Shown: positions 57,451 to 64,000 of the stretch, piece after piece
Layout: each line of letters begins with the position of its first letter
Numbering within the stretch: the stretch's first letter is position 1
From: Roridomyces roridus
Lineage: Eukaryota; Basidiomycota; Agaricomycetes; Agaricales; Mycenaceae
Length of the DNA stretch: 64,000 bases
Reading direction: 5' to 3'
NCBI GenBank assembly: GCA_029378245.1
Contig: JARKIF010000015.1
Coordinates: 1,302,001 to 1,366,000 of the forward strand
Notes under the pieces: generated by a model
Seen by the model: only the letters and a program-made list of their open reading frames with translations
Told to the model about the DNA's origin: nothing
Databases searched by the model: none
Position numbers and translations under genes: made by a program

Positions 57451-57489
57451 CAAAGGAGGTGGCAGGAGGCGAGAAGAGAGATTGGGTCA

Positions 57490-57770
57490 CATCTGATGGT
57501 CACGTCACTCGTGCTCTCCTGAAGACAGCACAAACCTCCTACTTTGTCGCTTCACAATGACCGCTCTGGACGTCAATCTTTGCAGCCTACCATGAATCCG
57601 CCGCCAAACTCGCCTCACCGCTGTTCTTTGCGTCCCAAGAGGACATGGAGCCCTTCGGTGTGTCCAAAGACAATCGTGCGCTCAAAGGACTGAGATTGCC
57701 CGTCTGGTCCACTTTGCGAGCCCCAGCCACGGAAGTTGTGCGAGCTCAGAGTCGACGCTCCATTTGTTCT
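57490..57770 (+). pseudogene. Fragment of a JmjC-type gene 5' end
   Basis: Bases about 57488..57575 match the leader and start codon region of the JmjC gene at 28463 (GGTCACGTCACTCGTGCTCTCC and ACAATGACCGCTCTGGACGT). The following sequence keeps scattered blocks (EDMEPF, VSKDNRALK, PATEVVRAQ) with large deletions. Not functional. Confidence 0.8.
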
Positions 57771-57868
57771 TACGGTTCGCTCAATAATCGCTCTACCGCT
57801 ACGGACTTTACGTATGTGGCGCTCAGGGCTTGTCAACCACCACCTGACCTTTGTTTCAAACGCGCACC

Positions 57869-58378
57869 ATGTCCTTCCGCCAACGTACTGCACAAAACCT
57901 ATCTGAATCCTTTCCGCCGGCACCCCCTCCAACACCAATCTCTGTAAGTTCCCCTACTCTTCCGTCACTTGCTCTCATGATCTTGCACAGACGAACGGCG
58001 CATTCTCCAACGCCGCCTCCCATCAACTGTTCCAGGAGGGCAACCGCGACCAAGCTCGCCAAAACTACTGCCTGGACGAATACACAGAGCTGTTCAGGGC
58101 GTACGTGCGCCTCGCGGCGTATTGTAATGATTTGATAAAGCTACACACAACAATTCAGTGCGCTCCTCTCCTCTCATGCATACCGATTCGCTGACTCCAG
58201 TCCCAGAAGAGAGATCGCGGTACCATCTTTACCTCCCTTCGATCCGGACCAGCCTGCTGCGGTTGAGCTTGCAGCGGATTTGATGGTTGCGGGGCTGGGG
58301 GCGGGATGGCGGCGACGAGACTCGACGGGCGTGGCCGATGATTGTAAAACTGTACAGCAGAGGTCATTTGACCTATAG
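57869..58378 (+). CDS. Small conserved protein, copy 2
   Basis: ATG at 57869 (MSFRQRTAQNLSESFPPAPP). Exon 1 to 57943, intron 57944..57990 (GTAAGT ... GCACAG), exon 2 with ASHQLFQEGNRDQARQNYCL and DEYTELFRAYVRLAAY, intron to about 58206, exon 3 with FDPDQPAAVELAADL, TAG at 58376..58378. Clear paralogue of 35965..36446 including part of the promoter. About 120 aa, helical, function unknown. Confidence 0.72.
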
Positions 58379-58512
58379 GAAAGCTGTGTCGCTGATCGCC
58401 GGCTATAATTGGCTGGCCGATTTGATACTTACTTTGTAAAATTATCCGACAACTGCGGATCTAACAGGAAATAGTGTCTACTTATAGCTCACATATCGCC
58501 TCATATCGCCGC

Positions 58513-59648
58513 TTATGGACCACTTCCTCTTATAGGAGAGAAGCGAGTTTTCCGACAGAATGTGAACGAGCTGAGGTTGGGGCAAATGGATGACGATTGC
58601 ATGTCTATGAAAAAGGAGGATGCATCGTACGGAAAGTCTATCGCAGGCCTGCCGTCCAGGATGAAAGTTTCGAGCTCCGGACACGCCTGGACGAGCGGGA
58701 CGAGACCGTCGAGGAACTTCGGATTCAGGAGAACCAGGGTCGTTAATTGGCAACGAGATTGGGTGATGAAGCAAAGCACGGAGGCGGATGAGCCCGTGTC
58801 CGTGGCCCCCCTTTCTTCCACCAGGAGAACTTGGAGGGCCGGTGCAATGATGCGAGACATAAGTGGGGTTTTCGTGCAGAGGTAGCGAAGTAGAGGGAGG
58901 GTAACCACGCATTGGTCGTCATCGATCGTGTCCTCGTCTTCGCATCTAATGGCACAGTCAATCAATCCTGGCGCCCTCCGCAAGATGTCAAGTTGCTCCA
59001 TGGCAGGGAATTCTCCGCGGTATCGTTTAATCTGCGTCCATGGAATGGAGAAGCACGGAGAATGACTTCCAGCGAAGCTGCCGGTGAGGAAGACCTCGGA
59101 CAGTCGCGGTGCGGTGGAAAAGACGTCCCAACCCTGGTCGGATACTGGTAGCTCACTATACACAATGAATTCGAGCTGAACGAGATGCGAGAGACGGCCT
59201 TTCGTGGCTTGGAAGAGCTCAAGAAGGGCACGCGCCTTCCCCTGCCCAGGGCATTTGACATGGAGTGAACCCCAGCGATCCGAGAGGGGGAGGAGTAAAT
59301 CCCACACCGAGTTCTCTCCCAACGCTTCTTTCGTTCCTCCTTCCTCCCAATTGAAGTGAATGTGAAGCGGTACATATAGTCTGTGAAAAACTCGACCTCG
59401 GGATCATGAAGAATCGTGACGGTATCCCAGAGCCTGGGACATGCGAGAGCTGTATCCCTCCACAGCCTGCAGATATGGCCAAGTATCCACGGGGGTTGTT
59501 CGACTTCATAGAAGCTTATCCGGCGAGGCACCGGTCGTACCCTCGCGAATATTTCGCAGAGCACCTCGGGCGGGACGCGCCTCACAGGGGAGGAATCGTT
59601 CAAGAAATTCAGGGTTGTGGAGACGACTGTATCGGCCTCGGAGGTCAT
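58513..59648 (-). CDS. F-box/LRR-like protein (probable frameshift)
   Basis: ATG at 59648 (MTSEADTVVSTTLNFLNDSS). F-box VRRVPPEVLCEIFARVRP, then PPWILGHICRLWRDTALACP as expected. The frame reading HDPEVEFFTDYM near 59380 must change to the one reading VPLHIHFNWEEGGTKEALGE; no intron fits, so an indel is likely. After that the LRR-like part is intact to 58513 (SLHVKCPGQG ... FSPIRGSGP). Head-to-head with the F-box gene at 59756; the 107 bp between them must hold both promoters. Confidence 0.75.
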
Positions 59649-59755
59649 GGATGCTGCGAGGCCTGGCGATGAGAAGACGTCGACAAAGCCCAAAGGACAA
59701 AAGGGCACAAGAAGCGTCTGATGGCATCACCGTGACTAAAGCTCCACCTCCTACC

Positions 59756-62121
59756 ATGACTCCGAGACGCGTACCTGACGAGATTCTTCACGAAATCTTC
59801 TCCTCTGCGCTGTCTGTCCCCGACGAGACATTCTCCTCTCATCGCTCCGCTTCTGTCCCTCCGGAGGCTGTCGACGAGCCCGGTTCCTCAATCCTACTCG
59901 TATGCAAGAGGTGGCTCCGCATCGCGACACCACTACTGTACAAGACCGTCATCCTTCGGAGCAGAGGTCAAGCCCAAGCTCTGGAACTCGCCCTCCGCAG
60001 CAATCCCCAGCTAGGGCTCCTCATCAAGCAGCTCCGCATCGAGGGCGGATACGGCGTCTCCATGTACACGGTTCTTCGGGCAGCCAAAAACCTGGCCGAT
60101 ATTTGTGTCTCCCTGGACCTCGATGAGAAAGACAGTAGCAAGGGCCTATGCCACGGATTGAAGTTGATCAGCCCCGCTCGTCTTGTCCTCGTGTACTACC
60201 CAGCGCAATTCACCATCCGGCGATCGACGCTGGACCTCATAGAGGCGGTCGTTACATGCATTCCGAAATGGAATAATCTGGTGCGTTCTGAGCTGTCCCC
60301 TTCACTCGGTGTCCTGACTTTCCACCAGGCGGTGGTCGAGATGCCCCACGATTCGCCGGAGGGCATCTCCGACCACAACGACGTAGTTGCCAAGCCGTTG
60401 AAAAGTGCAAAGAATCTTCGCAGCCTCGTCCTCTCCGGCTACGAGAAGCACTTGTTCGCCGATGGCATCATACCCCAATATATTTCGGACATCGCGTCAA
60501 ATCCGTATCTGCAAGAAATCCGACCCAAAGTGCTGCCTCGTAAATCGTTGGGTATCGGCTTTGCGCAAGTTGTGCAGGGCAACCCTAGACTTTCAGAGCT
60601 GTTTGATCTTCGGTAACCCAGTCTTTTTTTTCAATCTTTGCCTGCTCGCCGACCGAGTGTTGACAGTCGCTTTGGTATCTCCCCATTCGTCTATCCCGCC
60701 CAGCTCACAGCCAATCCACAACTCGAGGACACTATCTGGGATCGTATTCTTTCCCACCTGTTCCAGATTATTCATCCTGAAGACGGAGAGTGGGACGAAG
60801 ACGACGAAATGGAATTCGAGCTGCCACCCGCTCCGAGTTCCTATCTACTCGTCTGCAAGCTATTCGCGGTCAGCCCCGACTATTCTTTTCACTATCTCTT
60901 GTTTATGTTCAATAGCGCCTCGGCATTCCCCATCTCTACCGGAATCCATATCTTGATTCGGTCCTGGCTTTGGGTAATTTATCGCAACGGCTCGCGGATC
61001 AACCATCTCTGGGAGTGCATGTCCGTCGCCTCAGCCTGTGGATCTACGGAGACTACGCCGATAGCGTTCCCTTTGAAGATATCGTGACACGGCTTCCTGG
61101 CATGTTGGAGTTCAAGTTGGACGGTCATCCTTTGTACCGCTGGTCTTGGAAAGTCATCACGGAACTAGCCATGCATTGTGGCGGCAGTCTCCAGACCTTC
61201 CAAGCGCCCATCGTTGGTTCCATGGCGGAAACAATCGATCCCTCCATTTTGGCTCAATTTCCGCGTATGCGGTCCTTCACCTGGGACTGTGAAGTCGCCT
61301 TCGATACGGCTGGCATCACGGATGTGACCAACATGTTAAGCCAACTGAAGGATCTGTCCATTGGTGCTGCCCACCCGTCGTTTCACACCATCATGTCGCA
61401 AATGCAGTACGTGCACTCTGATGTCAGACTCTTTCTACTTTTAACAAGTCTCAACAGGCTCCCGGCTTTGCGCAGCCTCAAATTCAACCCAAACGCTACG
61501 ATGATACCCAACGGTCTTTTTCTCCCGACACACGGCGGGAAATTGGAGGAGCTGACTCTTGCACCCGCTCATATGACTTCCGATGCAGACGTCTTCACTC
61601 TGTGCCCGTCGATCAAAGTTCTGACCAGTAGATGTCGTTCGGGATCCAAAGTGGATTCTTCCCTCTGCTTGTGTCTTGCGTTTGCTAAGGTGAATCCTAG
61701 ATCTCGTTGGGTACATCCAAGTGGCGTCACCCACATCGATCGATCGAGCGCATTGTACTGTGGACACGCGGATTCGTGTAATTAGTTTCGGCGCAATTGG
61801 TTGACGGCCACTGACTGCTGGATAGGGAAGACACAGAATCGCGACTTGTGGATTTTCTCGCCAGTATCGATCCCACGTTACTTCCCGCTCTTAGAGAAAT
61901 TCAACACGATGCTTTCGACTGGACCTCGGTGTACGTACTCATGCCGTTTTCCGTCGTCCTGGTTCTCACGAATTTGCAGTCACAAACCCCCTTCCTCGTT
62001 AATGGTCCAGTGGGCAAACCATTTCATCGCTCGAAACATTCATCTTGTGCACGAAAAAGGTGGTCGTTGGCGGCCTCGCAGGCAGTATGTGGCTGAGAAG
62101 GAGGGGAATTACTTAGACTAA
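59756..62121 (+). CDS. Long F-box protein, two F-box-like segments
   Basis: ATG at 59756 (MTPRRVPDEILHEIFSSALS). Exons 59756..60612, 60667..60868, 60916..61406, 61458.. about 61690, then one or two joins, an exon with ESRLVDFLASIDPTLLPALR, a GTACGT intron near 61931..61979, and a last exon ending NHFIARNIHLVHEKGGRW to the stop at 62121. Introns 1-3 (54, 47, 51 bp) all keep frame. First segment: F-box and SILLVCKRWLRIATPLLYKT. Second segment after the first intron: DTIWDRILSHLFQI ... YLLVCKLFARLGIPHLYRNP. The region 61690..61830 is unresolved. Probably a substrate adaptor with a duplicated F-box-like unit. Confidence 0.75.
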
Positions 62122-62408
62122 TAACATTGTGTTCCTCGGCCATCGGTGCACGAGAGGTTCGAGCATACAATAAATCTTCACATACTCAGTGCAGTCACTA
62201 GCCCATCATCTCACCGGTTAGAGGTCCACCGGGAGGCAGACTTGCCGGCAAAATGATTCGGATCAATTGATCACCTGATATCAGTAACGTGACTTATGTT
62301 CCACTCAAGTTCAACCTCGAAATAAAGCAGAATGGAAATCCACTGGGTCCGCTAAGACCGGTACAAATTGACACAGGGATTAATTTCGTTCCGCCGTATC
62401 GTCGTCAC
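62122..62408. other. Convergent 3' region
   Basis: The F-box gene ends at 62121 and the BCS1-like gene at 62409 on the other strand; nothing else is seen. Confidence 0.5.
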
Positions 62409-64000
62409 CTATGTGTCCGCAGTCTCAGAAACCGCCGAGTCATCTACACCATCGACACTCTCGAACTCTCCTTGTTTTCCCCGTCCCAAATCCGCGCCTC
62501 CATCACTCGCCGCTTGAACCAGCTGTGTATCTGCCTGCCCGCATTCCGGTTCAACTTGAAGGGGCCTGGCGTATCCCGGCGGTGGACTCGGATGGTCATC
62601 ATCATCTTCCTCCGAGTCAAACTCCGACCCCGACACGCTGGACTTACTCAGCGTGTCCTGAGTCTGAGCTACAACCCACTCCACAACGCCCTCGACAGCT
62701 GCTTTGGGATCACCTTTCTTGGTGAACAGATACCCCTGGATCTGTGCGATCGAATACGTATCGGTAGGCACGGAGGCGGCGAAGTCGGCCGCATAACGAG
62801 CGACCTCTTCCTCCGTGTCTGGAAGCGACGATGTTTTTGTGCCACTCTCGTCGATAGATTTCGGATTTTCGGCATCCAGGGGACGGAAGAAGACCTTGAA
62901 TACGCCCTCGATCTGTGCTGTGCTGGCAAGACGGAATTCGATCTGAAACCGAGCCTTCATTCGAGGAACCGCGTGCAATTTGATTCTCACCTTCACATCC
63001 ATTCGCCCGGGTCTAATCAACGCTGGGTCCAAATGATCTATGTGGTTCGTCTGGAGAAGGTTTTCTCAGAAAGTGTCCCGGAGGACTTAGTATATACAGC
63101 GCACCGTAGCAAAAGTAATCCGTCCCTCCCCGCTTGAGATTGAATCCAAAACATTGAGTAGACCGCTGAGTGTTACAGCTGATCTAGGCTCCGAATGGTG
63201 GTTTTGAGCGTGTTGATGGTCGACTCTCGACGGGAAAGCGCAATCTATATCCCTGCGATACCAAGGGCGTTACTAAGAAAACGCGCAAATATGATGATGA
63301 AGTCAGACGACGGACTCGAGAAGCAAGATACACCGGGAAGGTGTGTGGCTGATCAGTTCGCCGAGGGTGTAATCGTTCATCCCGGCGTTGGCCAGTGGGA
63401 TTACATATATCTGAGACAGTCAGATGTAGGTTCAATTGCACAGAGATATGGAGTTCGGACCTCCAGCTCGAGCTCTCCCGCCTGAACAAACATATCAGTA
63501 AAATAGAGCATCACTTCAAACACAAATCATACAATCGCATGAACCGTCGAGCTCTTCCCAGTCCCCGGTGCTCCATCTTTCAAGTATCAACAGAAGATCA
63601 GACTCCAGAAGGCAGACGTACAAAGGAGGTATCCTCTCCGATGCGGGATCCCCGCCCTGCTATACCATTCCTTGCCTGCCAAAAAGTCCTTGGCGTCGTT
63701 CAGTATCGTTTCTTTGGTTGATCCCGGCAGGAGGAGCGTGGAGAGTGCTCGCCGAGACTTGCTGATGGTGCGTCCCCAAACGCCGTTCTACGGTTCAATT
63801 CAAACGATTATCAGTGGGTGTCAGCTGCTTTAGGCTGTTACGCACCCCGTTGGCCAGGTGAACAGAGACTTTGTCCCTTCCGGAATAACGTTCCTTGACG
63901 TGGGCCACAAAATCGGATAGGACCTTTCGGTCGGAGGAATGTAAGCTATACAATTGAACAACAACTATAGAGCCAGCAGCCGGGACGTATCGCTCCGAAT
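62409..64000 (-). CDS. BCS1-like AAA ATPase, 5'-truncated by window edge
   Basis: Minus strand, with five or six introns of about 45-65 bp. In order: the end of the BCS1 N-terminal domain (VAHVKERYSGRDKVSVHLAN near 63900), KETILNDAKDFLAGKEWYSR, AGIPHRRGYLL, Walker A YGAPGTGKSSTVHAI (after an intron near 63585-63630), AGELELEIYVIPLANAGMND, Walker B LLLEDIDCAFPSRVDH, VTLSGLLNVLDSISSGEGR, FATTNHIDHLDPALIRPGRM (after an intron near 63065-63115), and an acidic C-terminal extension ending at TAG 62409. BCS1 is a mitochondrial inner-membrane AAA chaperone that inserts the Rieske protein of complex III; agaric genomes have many BCS1-like paralogues whose role is unknown. All ATPase motifs are kept. 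Confidence 0.9.

Noticed and set aside
62289..63137. 282-codon plus-strand frame
   Set aside because: It overlaps the BCS1-like gene on the other strand, which has Walker A, Walker B and many in-frame splice joins; the plus frame has no recognisable domain.

Overview
This is nuclear DNA of a filamentous basidiomycete, most probably a mushroom-forming agaric (Agaricomycetes; the gene families suggest a Mycena-like genome). The reasons are: almost every gene is split by 45-54 bp GT-AG introns; there is a crowded set of F-box/LRR-like genes; JmjC, TET/JBP-like and Dot1-like genes of the lineage-expanded type are present; and the window has a BCS1-type AAA ATPase, MYND fingers and many nested DNA transposons. 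There are no bacterial operons and no CRISPR. I call the genus by inference only.

Layout. 1-4051: 3' end of a JmjC-domain gene followed by a large lysine-rich/acidic gene of unknown function ('gene X'). Bases 1-3192 recur as an apparently identical inverted copy at 21602-24793. The ~18.4 kb between the arms holds small genes (4.7-5.6 kb), a MYND-finger gene broken by a 3.3 kb element (A, 6960-10242), and a second element (B, 11587-17863) that carries a third (C, 14546-17792) nested in it with an 8-bp target duplication. An F-box gene (18.8-20.4 kb) follows. 21.6-28.5 kb: the truncated second gene X copy and the whole JmjC gene on the minus strand, itself split by a small element (D, 25071-25813). 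28.7-29.8 kb: a DEDD 3'-5' exonuclease gene. 30.0-35.8 kb: an F-box gene split by a 4.5 kb element with very long inverted repeats (E, 31067-35589, 8-bp target duplication). 36-64 kb: F-box genes, a Dot1-like methyltransferase, a decayed TET/JBP oxygenase, two copies of a small conserved gene, unknown single-copy genes, and the 3' part of a BCS1-like gene running off the right edge.

The most unusual signal is in elements A, B and C. None shows a transposase frame. All three share one symmetrical design: short or long terminal inverted repeats, then a tRNA-like module (Pol III A box, B box with T-arm, oligo-T) facing inward from each end, then about 150 bp further in a conserved box (CACTAC ... 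CCCAAAAAGGAA) also present inverted at the other end. Element D has the same tRNA-like modules but facing outward. I know no named family with this design.

The window appears to be a fast-evolving accessory region: expanded protein families (F-box/LRR, JmjC, TET/JBP, Dot1-like) are copied, truncated and frame-shifted, with transposons landing in exons. Exon joins given here were chosen by reading frame, GT-AG sites and protein plausibility; they need transcript support.
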